The notes under the pieces were generated by a model. That model saw only the letters and a list, made by a program, of their open reading frames with translations, did not search any database and was not told the origin of the DNA. Shown here piece by piece: positions 13,474 through 24,151 of a DNA stretch of 64,000 bases. The position numbers and the translations under genes are program-made. Position 1 is the stretch's first letter. Each line of letters begins with the position of its first letter. The stretch is from Neospora caninum Liverpool (Eukaryota > Apicomplexa > Conoidasida > Eucoccidiorida > Sarcocystidae). The stretch is taken from NCBI RefSeq assembly GCF_000208865.1, contig NC_018394.1, positions 1,323,635 through 1,387,634 of the forward strand, given 5' to 3'.

Positions 13474-14055
13474 ACAGAGCGAGAGTTCGAGGGTTTTCGC
13501 AGCCGCCGTTTCTTTTTTCCGGGTGTCCCTTGTCTCTACTTCGGTCCCCAATTCTTTGCGCAGCGCACCTTTTTCCTGTTTCGACTTTCTTCTCCGTTCT
13601 GAGCTTTCTTTCCGACCCTCCCTTTCCCGTCTCCCGCTCGTCGCCTGGTCATTCAACATCCTTTTCTCTCTGGCCGTGGAAAGAAAGCCGTTCTTCTCTG
13701 TCTCCAGTCTCTTTTGTCCTTTTAAAGCGTTGCCTCTCTTCTTCCGTTTTCCTGGGCTTTTCTCCCTTGTCGAACTGTCGTCGTCGCTCTGCCATATCTG
13801 AGCCACGTCCTCTTCCACTGGCGCTTTATTTGCCGCGTGAATTAACCGTCGTTTTCTTCGCGTTACAGTTCTCTGGCCTCGCCGTCTTCTTCGCGGTTCC
13901 GCAGCTCTTCAGTTTCTCTCGGACTTAAAAAATCGGAGCTTTGGTCCTCTCGTCTCCCCGCGCGTGTGTGTCTCCCCGCCTGTAGCGCTCGTCCTACCTC
14001 CTGCGCGTCGCCGCGTGCTTTTTCTTCTTTTTGTTTCTATCCATCTGTCTCAAAA

Positions 14056-14993
14056 ATGTCGAGCGCTGTGTCGGCGACAGCGCCTCCACTGGCTGCGCAG
14101 GTCCAGGCGCTCCTCCAGGCTCCGGAGCTTCGCTACGATCCCTCTTCCCTGACGCTCTTGTGTCAGTACACCGAAGAACAGGTGGTGAAGAACACATACG
14201 ACCAGGAGGCCTGCCTGACGGTCCTCAAGTTGTACCTTCTCTACCCTCAGTGCTTCTCGGTGGATCTCGCTCGAAAAATCCTCGTGAAGGGAATCATGAA
14301 CCTTCCCAACGAAGACTGCGCTGTCTTTGTCGGCATGCTCCAGCAACAACCCGGCAAAAAGGAATGGAAGAAAGTCCAGGAAGCCATTCAACTCTGGGAA
14401 ATGCTCGAAAAGTGCCGATTCAAGCAAGTAGGGAGTCACACGACTCGATGTCGTCTGCCGGCGCTTTATAGTGATCTTTAAAACCATTCTTGGATCTGTC
14501 GATCTCTCTGTTCTGCGCTCTACCAATCAACCGCTCTTACCCCAGGTGCCGGTCGACAACATTCCCTCTCTCGTATCTGACTTCTCCCCTGTGACGCCAC
14601 CTTTTTCTCTATATGTATACACGTGCGCCCGTGCATCTAGGTGTATATGCGCTTGTATATCTATATTCGTGTAGAACCTTTTACACTTCCGTATATGTAT
14701 AGACGGTTCTCTCAGCAGGGATAGAGATTGCGTGTTTGTATAGACGTGAGCACTTCCGCTTCTTCTGACTGATGGACAGAGATTTACGAAGGGTTTTCTC
14801 TCTTGTCTGTTTCCCGGTGGATCTCTTGTTCTCGCCCACTTGTCTCCCCGTTCTCTGTCGAGTTTCTTCACGCGCTTTTCCTAGGGCCTTTCTGTTCCCG
14901 AATCCACACACGGCTGCCTGATGTCGCTTCCGTCCTCCTCTTTCCTCTTTCATCCTCTCCCCCGTATCTCGCCCACCCATATACACACATATT

Positions 14994-15024
<31 letters not shown>

Positions 15025-15052
15025 TTGCACACATGCACATATAAACACAAGC

Positions 15053-15093
<41 letters not shown>

Positions 15094-15620
15094 AATGTGT
15101 GCTTTGTCTGTGTACATCTCTGGGTGTGAAAGGGATTGAATGTGACCGTATGTGTTGTGTGTTGCGCCGTTTTTAGGTTTGGGAGTTTTTGAAAGAGCCT
15201 TCGATGGCAGACATTGCGGCGACTCCGGGGCTGATTGACTCTGTGCGGCGCTTTGTGTGCGACGTCGTCTCGCTGACGTACGCTTCGCTTTCGCTCGCTG
15301 ACTTATGCTCCTTTTTGAACGTGGCGCCGGGATCGAACGAAGCCGAGCGTTTGCTGAAGAACTTGGGGTGGACAGTCGAGGAGATCTACGTTCCGGCGAA
15401 GGAGCCCGGGAGGCCGAAAGAAGCCGTCAAAGTCGTCAGAGTCGTCGGCGCCGCAGCGCTCGCGGCGACGGCGCTCAAAGAGGGAGACGGCGAGCGCAGC
15501 CGAAACGCCCGCGACGGAAAAACGTCCGCAGCCGGACAAACCCTCGCCGTTCGCAAAACCGTCGAAAAATACATGATGCCCGAAAACCTCAAAGTCTGCA
15601 TGGCTACCCTCCTCAAATAA
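14056..15620 (+). CDS. EIF3K: Eukaryotic translation initiation factor 3 subunit K
   Basis: Two exons, 14056-14427 and 15177-15620, give 271 aa (816 nt). The donor is CAA|GTAGGG and the acceptor TTTTTAG|GTTTGGG. eIF3k is a PCI-type subunit of eIF3 on the 40S ribosome. The protein follows the human one along its length: RYDPSSLTLLCQYTEEQ, NTYDQEACLTVLKLY, ILVKGIMNLP, then DSVRRFVCDVVSLTYASL, where human has DSVRKFICHVVGITYQHI, and GWTVEEIYV. It exceeds the human length (218 aa) mainly through a charged Ala/Glu/Arg insert near residues 210-245. The ATG follows CAAAA after a pyrimidine-rich leader. It is convergent with ALG6. The (TA)n microsatellites in its single intron are non-coding. Confidence 0.93.
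15053..15092. repeat. (AT)n microsatellite in the eIF3k intron
   Basis: An interrupted TA run in intron 1, with a second run at about 15007-15024. Confidence 0.9.
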
Positions 15621-17739
15621 ACTGTGGACGCGAAAAGGGAGACAAGACGATGTGTCTACGCTCGTAGATCTTTGTGTCTTCACCGTTTCCAAAACAAAAC
15701 AACAAATATACTGACATTCATATGTACGCATATATATATATATATATATACGTGTATATATATGTATATGTATATGTGTGTAGAGGTACGTAACGGCAAA
15801 GTGACTTGGATGAGGAAAGGTTGGAGGAAGGAAGGGAAATGAGGTTGGAAAGGGAGAAATGAGAAAAGGTTCTTTGGGGGAGTTTGTGCTCGCGACCAAG
15901 ATCAAGAGGCTCGCGGCGTTGTGCCAACGCTCCCATGTTCTGCTTTTTGTTGCCTTGTCTTTTTTCGACTCGTGCTTTCGACGTCTTCTAACAACTTCCC
16001 TCGTAACTGTTGATCCTTTTCTCCGCACCTTTTCAGCCGAAAAGAACCTTCTCTGCTGCCGCTACAAGGTGAAATCTCATCTACACACGTACATACGAAC
16101 GTAAATATACATGTATGTATTCATAAATATAAACATACTATTACGAATCTACAATATATATATATATATATATATATATAGGTACATGCAAACAACCACC
16201 CACATATGCCCACCGTAAAATACCTACTTATATCATTCGAAAATGGATAGCCAGGATTTTTCTGTTATTCTTAGGGTGAGGCGAAGCCAAGTTCTCCAAG
16301 TTCTAACTATTACTCATGTGCACGTCGTGTAGACTGCCCAATTATGTCCCACGGTGGTCCGCCGTTTTAGGCGAATTGCCGCCCGTTCCTTCGTCCGACC
16401 CGCCCTTGTTTTTGCACTCGATGCGAGAACGGTCGTTCACACTGGAAGATGGATCACAGAGAAGCTGGTTAAGGGCGTGTGAGACACGCGGGCGTTCAAT
16501 CTACCGGTTGAACGCGTGGAAATCGCCTTGTCTTCCAGATTTCGTGGAAAACCCGAACGTGGGCTGTGGGATTTACATTTCGCCTCTCGTCAACACTCCT
16601 CCAAGAACGGGTTATCGCTGGGGCTCTCAAGAGCTGGAGCAAATGCGCGAGATGGTTCTGGATGTGTCGAGACGCTAGAGCGATATCTGTGGAAACCACC
16701 AGTTATTCAGAATTTAGATTTCCAACACGCCAGCAAATGACAACGGGGGCCGGGACTGCGACGCTCCAGAGCGCGCCTCTCTCTCTGTCGCTTTTGAGAT
16801 GAGCCGTTCAAATGCACCGTTGTCAGGCCGGTTTTGCAGAGCTGCATGCACACAGAGAAAAGCGTTTCCCTCCAAGCGAGAATGGAGGAATGGAAAGGAA
16901 GCGCAAACTGCCCCGTCGCTCGTGGGAAACTGCGCCCGCATCCTGAGACGCGTTTCCGCTTTTGAAACAACCACGGAAAACCCGAAGGCACCTGCACGAC
17001 TCTCGCCCCTGTCTTGCTTTTCCTCTCGACAGGTCTGGGCTAAGGGGAAAAGGCGAGGAGGTTAGAACTCTCAGAGTGAGTAACACGTGCCAGAGTTCAC
17101 GTCCGCTTTCCCCCCGTACAGCCAAACCCGCCACTTTTCACCGTTCGTCGGCGAAGGCGGCCGTCCAGGATGAAATCTTCACGCGACGCCTTTTCTCCTG
17201 GATCGCTCGACAGCGAAGCGCAGAAACACAGAGAGGAGACATCTTGATAGATTTCCTCTCGCGTTGCGTCGAGGAGCGAATCCGAAGATTCTCCACCTTT
17301 CCGTGGAGGCGCAAAGGCACAGAACGTCACAAAGACCTGTGGGCGAAAAAAAGAAAAAGGACACCAGAAAAAATAGAGGGAAAAAGTGTATCCCAAGGAC
17401 CCGTTAGGTTCTGAAAAGACGTTCATTTATATATATATATATATATATATATGCCAGCAAACATAAAAATGGATATAGACAGAGAGACAGTTAATTGCAC
17501 CGCCTTGTTTCGTTTATAAATCTACTGGAATACGCAGATCTGCGCATTCTACGTATAAATAAATATATTTATAGGTATGTATCTTGGTACTGAAATATTC
17601 TGTGTATTCGAATGCGTGCGTGTCCATAAGTATAGACACATATGTCTGTTATGCATGTTGGAAGCTGTAAATACACTGTTTTATGCTCCAGGCAGTCCCT
17701 ACAAACATTTCCCGCTCTTGCGCACTTTCTGTCTTCTCG
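15621..17739. other. Convergent intergenic region
   Basis: Lies between the 3' ends of eIF3k (+) and ALG6 (-). It holds (TA)n runs near 15729-15750, 16151-16180 and 17428-17450 and no supported gene. The open frames near 16316-17414 show no domain or splice structure. Confidence 0.5.
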
Positions 17740-19784
17740 CTAGTTAGAGCCCTGCCGTTGTCCACCGGCCGTGCGGCACTCCACACGGTCTCGCCTCTCT
17801 TTCTCTGGCAAAACGTGTTTCCCCCGCGAAGCCTGCGGTTCCTCGTTCTCTTCTGTCTTTGCCCCTTCCCTTTTTTCAACGCTCTCTCTCGAGCCTTTCA
17901 TCTGCTCCTTGCCTACCAAGCTGAAGAAGAAGAAGACGAAGTGCAGCACGCAGTTCAGATAGACGAAGAGATACGGAAACCGCGCAGGCGGGCGTGCAAA
18001 CAGCTGAGGCGACAGAAAACAGAAGATAAAGAAATGAAAAGAAACGATCGGAACACGCAGAGTTGAGGTGTACAGACACCGGCGACAGACGTCTTGCGGG
18101 ACCCGGAGAGGGAGAGCAAGAGTGGTGTCCAGCGTATATTTGAAAAACCGACAGCTGTATAAAAGCTCTACGAGTATCATGATATTCACGTTGACAGTCT
18201 CCTTCCTGATCCATAAAGGTAGGCAGGAGCAAACAATAGACGAGGGGACAAAAGAGCGAAGAAACGACGAGACCAAAGGCAGCGGAAAACGCAAACGGCT
18301 CGTACCACGCTCCACTGGGCACGCGAGAGAGCAGAAAGAGAAACTTCGCTTCTTGATAAGAGAAGATTGGCCACTCTCTGAAGATGCCGAAAAGCCGAGG
18401 ACTGAAGTTTGCCGTTTCGCGAAACCCTTTCACAGATAGGCACACGCTATCTCAGTGGGGCGTCTGACCTCTGGAGAGCGCTGTCGGCGCAAAGCATCTC
18501 TGAAGCTTATAAAGCGCCCGGCTTGCTGACACGAACCGCCCTCACCTGAAGAATGGCCAAGACGGCAGCAGCCACCAACCCACCAGCTGGGCTGAGAAGG
18601 AGAAAGAGTCTAGAAAGCCAGGCGCTTCTGCTGTGCATGCGGCAACGTCTTGCGAGACCTGCGGAAACGCCCTCCTTTTCTTCTGCGGTGCCTCCCACGA
18701 GGTCCATTCCGCTGCAGTTCAACACCTCTGCGAGGTGTATGTACACTGCAGCTTCTTGCGCGCGGAGGGAGTCGAGTTCTGCGCGCTTTCGCGACAGCAG
18801 CGAAGCGAGGATTTGCGTCGCAGACGAGCGAAGCCTCGAGTCGCGCGCCTCGCTCCGCGAAGAAGCGGAAGCGGCGGGAGAAACAACCAGAGAAGCCGGA
18901 AAGAGAGAGGCGCGCATCGTCGCGACCGCGAAGCGCAGGTGTATGTACACTCGCCGCATCGGGAAGCCGGGTAGCTGGAGCAGAGCAGGAACAACCTCGG
19001 AGAGGAGTCGTGAGGGCGCGGAAAAGTCGCGGTGCCTTGAAAAGCGCGAACCAGAATACGCGGAGGCAGAGAAAGGAGAGCGCGGAGCAGACAGCGAGGA
19101 CGGAAAGACTTTGTTTCCTCCCGAGATTTGGGTGGAGAGGAAGACAGCCCGCTGGGAACAGAGAGAAGAAAGAGAGACCCGCAAGTCGAAGGGCGGCGCA
19201 GGCGGGCGTAGATGTGGCACGAGGAGGGAAGAGAGGAAGAAGAACGCGAGAAGAAGAAGAACCGCGGGAAACACCAGGGCGTCTTTCTCCATGAGGTGAA
19301 AGAGGGAAAACGTTGCCATTAGGCTGTACATACACCCGAAATCAGCTGAAAGACACACACACACACAATAAGACACAACAGAACCTGTGAGGATGCGGGA
19401 ATACAACGCGCGATACACAGAAGAAAACAAGCATTTTTAATTGGGTTGGCACAGCACAGTAGATCTATCCACACGTAAATTCATGCATGTACACGTGTAT
19501 TTGTACACATAGATAAATAGATGCTGAATCAAGTTTATGGTCAATTGTACATCGGGATGAGTAGACAAATGTCTCAGGAGAGGGTCCGCAAAACCAGCCG
19601 ATAAACACACCAGCCGCTTGAGTATAGAACAATGCTGCTCTGTATCGACTTACGACACGCACCCCTCCCAGTAGACACACAGCTTTATACATGTGTATCT
19701 ACCAAAACGGACATATAAATATATACACATGAATACAGGTATTTACAAATATGAATATTTGTATATATACAGGCATTTACATAA

Positions 19785-19823
<39 letters not shown>

Positions 19824-22800
19824 TATACGTGAGTATGTGCGTGCGATTCCGGGACGGATGAAGATGTGTCGCCTGTTGTGTTTTCGCGTACGCATTTGTG
19901 GCAGCATGAGGAGAGCTGCGGTGGCGGGGAGGAGAATCGCTTTTTCGTGGACGTGAAAGGAAAACAGGAAGAAGGAGCTGGACGAGCAGAAGAGGGCCGC
20001 GAGGAACCGCTCTCGCGTGGGGTGTATGTACACCCCAACACATGCAGGGAGGAAGCCGGCGAGGGTCAGACAGAGGGAGAGGATGAGGAGCGCGCCTTCG
20101 GAGAGAAGCGCCGAGGAGGCGGCAGCTCGCAGACGCAGGATTGGCGCGGCAGAAACCCAGAAGTTTGCGACGTAGTCTTCAAAGACGCCGCGATGGAAAG
20201 GGAAGATGCGCCTGTAGAGCGTCCCGAGAGCGGCGAGAAGAGAAGTATGCGCGTCGCGAGTCTCTCCCTGCGGCCTCTCGGGAAGAAGGAAGGAGGGCAA
20301 CACATCCTGAGACGTGGCCTGTTGCTGCGAGAGAGACAGAGGCCGGGGAGGATGAAGAAAAAAGGGAAAGAGGAGCATGAATGCAGTCAAGAGGACAACC
20401 GCACCCAGACACAAGACGCGTCTTACACACGTGAGGAGCGACAAGCGATACGTCCGAGGCTCCTGCAAACCTGAGAACAAGAGAAAGGATATATTCAGAA
20501 AACGGTTCCTCTTTAACACCAGCGGTGTTCCGCCTCTCTATTTGCATGCGTTTGGAGACTGTCAAGCGAAGCGGAGACAGCGTAAACCTGGGGAGAAGTA
20601 GAATAGAGGATGCGGTTTTTTCATTCCAAACTCTGCTTACACCCTTGGAAGTGAACGCGCTGAGTTGCGCGAGACAGCAAAACCGCGAAGAAGGCAGGGG
20701 CGAAATAGAGGGTTGTCTGCTTGAATAGTAGAGCAAGAGTGAAACCTGAGACAGAGAAAAAGAAAAAGATGGAGACAGAACAGTGATGGAGAGAGAAAGA
20801 AGGGAAAGACAAGTGATGGACACAAAGCGAGAAAGAGAGAGAGGAGAGAGAGATAGAAAAAGGCGCACAAAAGAGACCCAAACCCGAAACGGTCTTTTGC
20901 GTCTCTCGAAGTAACATCTCTGAGACACGCGGCACGCGCGAGACGACACCAACCATTACATTATAACTATCTACCTGCATATAAATAAATAAATAAATAT
21001 ATATATATATATATATATATAGGTTTAACGACACAGTGACCGTGGGTGTAGAGTTTGGGGGTGTTTTTCCGTGTGCAAAGAGAGGAGTTGTCGGAGAAAG
21101 TGAGGAAGGAGACTTACAAACGGCGCAGAGGAGATCCTTTCGGCGCAGGAGGAGCGCAGCGGCTGCTACCACGAAACCCAGCGCCACGCCGTTGTACTGG
21201 TAGTGGCCATCGTCGACGAGGAGGAGCGGAGGCGAGAGAAGAAGGAGAAGAAGCGCGAGGAAGGCCTGCGTCTCTGGCGACGCACACGCGCAAGGAGAAC
21301 GCGTGAAGCGGCCGAGGCAGAAAGACCACAGGGAGAAGGCGGCAGAGCGAGACGTAGAAACAGAAGGCGAACAAGCGCTGGACGCATCCCCGCACCCACG
21401 TATCCTGACGCTGTCTCTCCCGTCTTCCTCTTCGTCTTCTTCCTCTGTGTCTTCATGTCGCCGTTCAGGAGCTGGCGACGACAGAGTGCAGAAATAGAGG
21501 GAGGCGAATCCAAAGACGAGGAAGTCGAAGATGACGACAGTCCAGCGCATGAACACGCGGAGGAGATCTTCTTCAATTCCGCGGAACTGAGGAAGAGCCG
21601 AATCGTCCTCTTCACGCGTCGCAGAAGAGCCTTCCTTCCGTCTCTGTCTGTCGCGCTCCGCTTCAGCCCCTCTGTGTCTGTTTCTCTCTTCTTGTCCACT
21701 TTTATTCGTCGGTTTCCTCTCGACGTGATTTCCCCCTCCTCCCTCTCTTCGATCGCCCCTCGGCGCCAATCTCCACTCTCCACCTTCTTCCTCACCACGC
21801 CGCGCCTCCCGTTCCTCTCTCCCTCCCACCCCTGTTTCGTGTTCATGCTCTTCTTGGTCTCCTGCGTCTGTATCACCTTCCTCCTTGCCTTCTCTATCTT
21901 CTTTTCTTTCTGTGTCTCCTCTCGGCATGTGCAAGCGCGCGTGACGTCGCCACGTCCAAAAACTCATGGACGGCGGATGAACGAGGAAGGCAAACGGGGC
22001 GAGGAACCCTGCGAAAAAGGCACTGAGCGGCGGGTAGTCTAAAGGCCACCAGAGCCGCTGAGTCCTGGCGTGCATGTGCAAGGCCTCCCCTTTTTCTCGC
22101 CGATCTTCGTGCAGCTGAAGCGGCAGCTCGGAGACTCCGCGACTGCGCCTCCCCGCAACCGGCAGAGAGGCACGGAGAGAATCGGAAGAGAAAGAATCTG
22201 CAGACGAAGAAGATGGAGAAGTTTGTGGAGAGATGGTGTACGTCCCGTAGGTGTACCAGAAGGCGATCGGGAGATTGAACGCAATCTCCATCCAGTGGCG
22301 CTGCGCTTCGAAGTCGCCGTATCCTGAACAGGCCGCATCAAAAACAAATCTCTGTCAATGCATGCCTTTGTTATCTTTGTTCGCAGTCCGTTGCGTGTGT
22401 GTCTGCCGCCCCGCCTCTTCCGATTCCGCTTCAGGAATACCACTTCCTATAAATAAACGGTCCTGCCTACCCAACTTTAGAATCCGAAACTCGGACACTC
22501 TCCCGTTCCTTCGGGTCTTCCTTCGTCTCTTTTTTCTTTTCTTTCTCCTCGCCGCTCGCGCCCGTTCCTTCTCGTGCCCGTTCCCTCTCGCTTCCGAGCC
22601 GTTTGTCCTTTGTCGCGCTTTACCCGTTTGCATGCGTCCCTCGCCGCTGTAGGGATGGAGGCCCAAAGCAGCCCGTAGGAGGAGCACGAAGAGGAGGAGG
22701 AGACAAACTGTCGGTTTGCCGAGCCCTCTGAGTTTCTGCAGAGTTGCACACAGCCAGAAGGCGTCGCGGTTCTCTCTGGTTTCTCTTCGCGCGCCTCGCC

Positions 22801-24151
22801 TCTCTGTCGAGCAACGCATCGCTTCCCGTTCCACGCGGCTGTCTTTCGCGCGGCCGACGGTCTGCTCGCGGGTCTCTGGTGAGGGCGGGAGCGCCGCGCG
22901 CTGTTCGGTCAGTTGCAGAGAGAGCACCAGCAGAAACGCGCACAGCCGCCGCAGCAAGAGGACCAGAGACAGCGAGGGCATCCAGCTTTCGCTGAGAACA
23001 GACTGCGTGAGAAACGCCGAGGGACGCCTCGCCGTCAAACCGACCAGCCGCGCCTTCATCTCCTCGGCAAGCACGCGACAGCGCGGCCAGGGATGCAAAG
23101 ACGCTCGAGCGGTCGAGCATCGCGCACGAGAAGCATGTGGAAAAGAAGACGGACAAGGATGAGAACCACACGGAAGATGTTCTGGTTGCTTTGAGTCTAT
23201 AAGGTCGGCGAGAGACACGAGGCGTCTGAAGAAGAGGCACGGCGACTCAAAGGGGTGATCTGCGTAGACTTCCAGGGTGAAGTGGAGAAGGAAGCGACTT
23301 TCAGTTTGTTGACGCATGCATCTCTCAGTCTCTGTCGCGCTGGAATCGCGCTCACGACACTCTGTCTGCCTTTCTGCCTTCACGCCGTCTTGAGAAAGAG
23401 CCGAGAAGGGAGCAGACGAGCCTTCACTGGATCGAACCCAGGTCTCGGAAATCTCCTCCTCCCCGTTCTCCGGCCAACCGAGGAGGCCGTTCAGGTGTAT
23501 GTACACCTGAAGCGCGAAGCCGCCGCACGTGCGGCAGGCCGGCGAGCGCGGCGCGTCGGTTTCTCCCGTGTGCGTTGCCTTCTCGTCAGTTTCTGTTTGC
23601 ATGCGCGGCACCTGCGCCCCGCCGCCTTCCTCTCTGTCTTCCGCTTTTCGTTGCTGGGCGGCGAGGAGATTTGAGAGCCGCGCAGGTGCATTCAGAAAGA
23701 CGTGTGGAAGCAGATTTTCCGCTCGTTCTCTCCTCTCGTCCAAACGCCGCACAGCAGCTGAGTCGGACGTTCGCGCCTCCAAGGCAGACAGAGAAGACAG
23801 AGAAGACAGAGAAGCAAAGGGCTGCGTGTGCATGCGCAGCTGTTGCAACTCCGTCAGGCAGCGCGACAGGAAGATTCCGGCCCGAGGGTGAGTCAAAGCC
23901 GCCGCAAGAGAAGACGAAAAGACAGAATCGGAACATGGCGGAGAGTGCTGAGGAAGACGAAGGAAGGGAACGAAGAAGAGAGGTGCGGAAGCAGGTTGGA
24001 GAGGCGGAGAGACGGATGATGGGCGAGGAGAGGAAGAAGGCGAAGAAGGATCGGAAAGAGAAAACGGAGAAGAGCGAGGCAGACCAAGTCGCGGTTGATC
24101 TTCTCCGTCGTCCCCAGACGGACGCCTCTGCGCGCGATCGCGGCGTCGCAT
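17740..24151 (-). CDS. ALG6: ALG6-type dolichyl-P-Glc:Man-GlcNAc2-PP-dolichol glucosyltransferase
   Basis: Six exons in transcript order: 24151-22624, 22323-21118, 20745-20641, 20470-19892, 19345-18546 and 18003-17740 (4482 nt, 1493 aa). ALG6 adds the first glucose to the lipid-linked N-glycan in the ER lumen. Conserved blocks: LHPYSG, YGDFEAQRHWMEIAFNLP, WPLDYPPLSAFF, the DDGHYQYNGVALG loop, LFKQTTLYFAPAF, FPFHRGVFEDYVANFW, LAGFLPACVGVY, FFLFSFHVHEKAILL, MATFSLFHLMEKDAL and a C-terminal PPARFPYLF. These occur in human ALG6 order across about 11 membrane segments. Human ALG6 is 507 aa. The excess is a ~470-aa N-terminal extension and Arg/Glu/Ser-rich loops. ALG8 is the close alternative, but the HRGVFEDYVANFW and C-terminal match favour ALG6. 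The start at 24151 is the least certain point. Confidence 0.86.
18067..18080. repeat. GGTGTAYRTACACC element (degenerate)
   Basis: GGTGTACAGACACC in the last intron of ALG6. Confidence 0.6.
18734..18746. repeat. GGTGTAYRTACACC element
   Basis: GGTGTATGTACAC inside ALG6 exon 5, read on the minus strand as AAVYIHLAE. Confidence 0.8.
18938..18950. repeat. GGTGTAYRTACACC element
   Basis: GGTGTATGTACAC inside ALG6 exon 5, read as RRVYIHLRF. Confidence 0.8.
19324..19337. repeat. GGTGTAYRTACACC element
   Basis: CTGTACATACACCC at the start of ALG6 exon 5, read as FGCMYSL next to a conserved membrane segment. Confidence 0.75.
20019..20036. repeat. GGTGTAYRTACACC element with extended arms
   Basis: GGGGTGTATGTACACCCC, 8-bp arms around TG, inside ALG6 exon 4 and read as GVYIHP within a conserved block. 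Confidence 0.85.
23491..23510. repeat. GGTGTAYRTACACC element, longest copy
   Basis: TCAGGTGTATGTACACCTGA, 9-bp perfect arms around TG, inside the N-terminal exon of ALG6 and read as QVYIHLN. Confidence 0.9.

Larger units (their letters stand above)
10119..14055. other. Intergenic region, about 3.9 kb
   Basis: No gene is supported. The region contains the 3' flank of the Cys-rich gene, the cox1 NUMT at 11768-12030, a 14-C run at 13460-13473, and a long pyrimidine-rich stretch (about 13500-14050) leading to the eIF3k start, which is typical of coccidian 5' leader regions. Confidence 0.5.

Noticed and set aside
18553..19299. 248-aa plus-strand frame
   Set aside because: Antisense to ALG6 exon 5; Arg/Glu-rich composition is the complement of the Ser/Leu-rich sense frame and there are no domains.
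21166..21876. 236-aa minus-strand frame
   Set aside because: Out of frame with the ALG6 exon that covers the same bases and has the conserved family motifs.
23421..23445. GGATCGAACCC-like string resembling a tRNA T-loop
   Set aside because: No matching A box, acceptor stem or anticodon arm around it; it lies in the ALG6 N-terminal exon.
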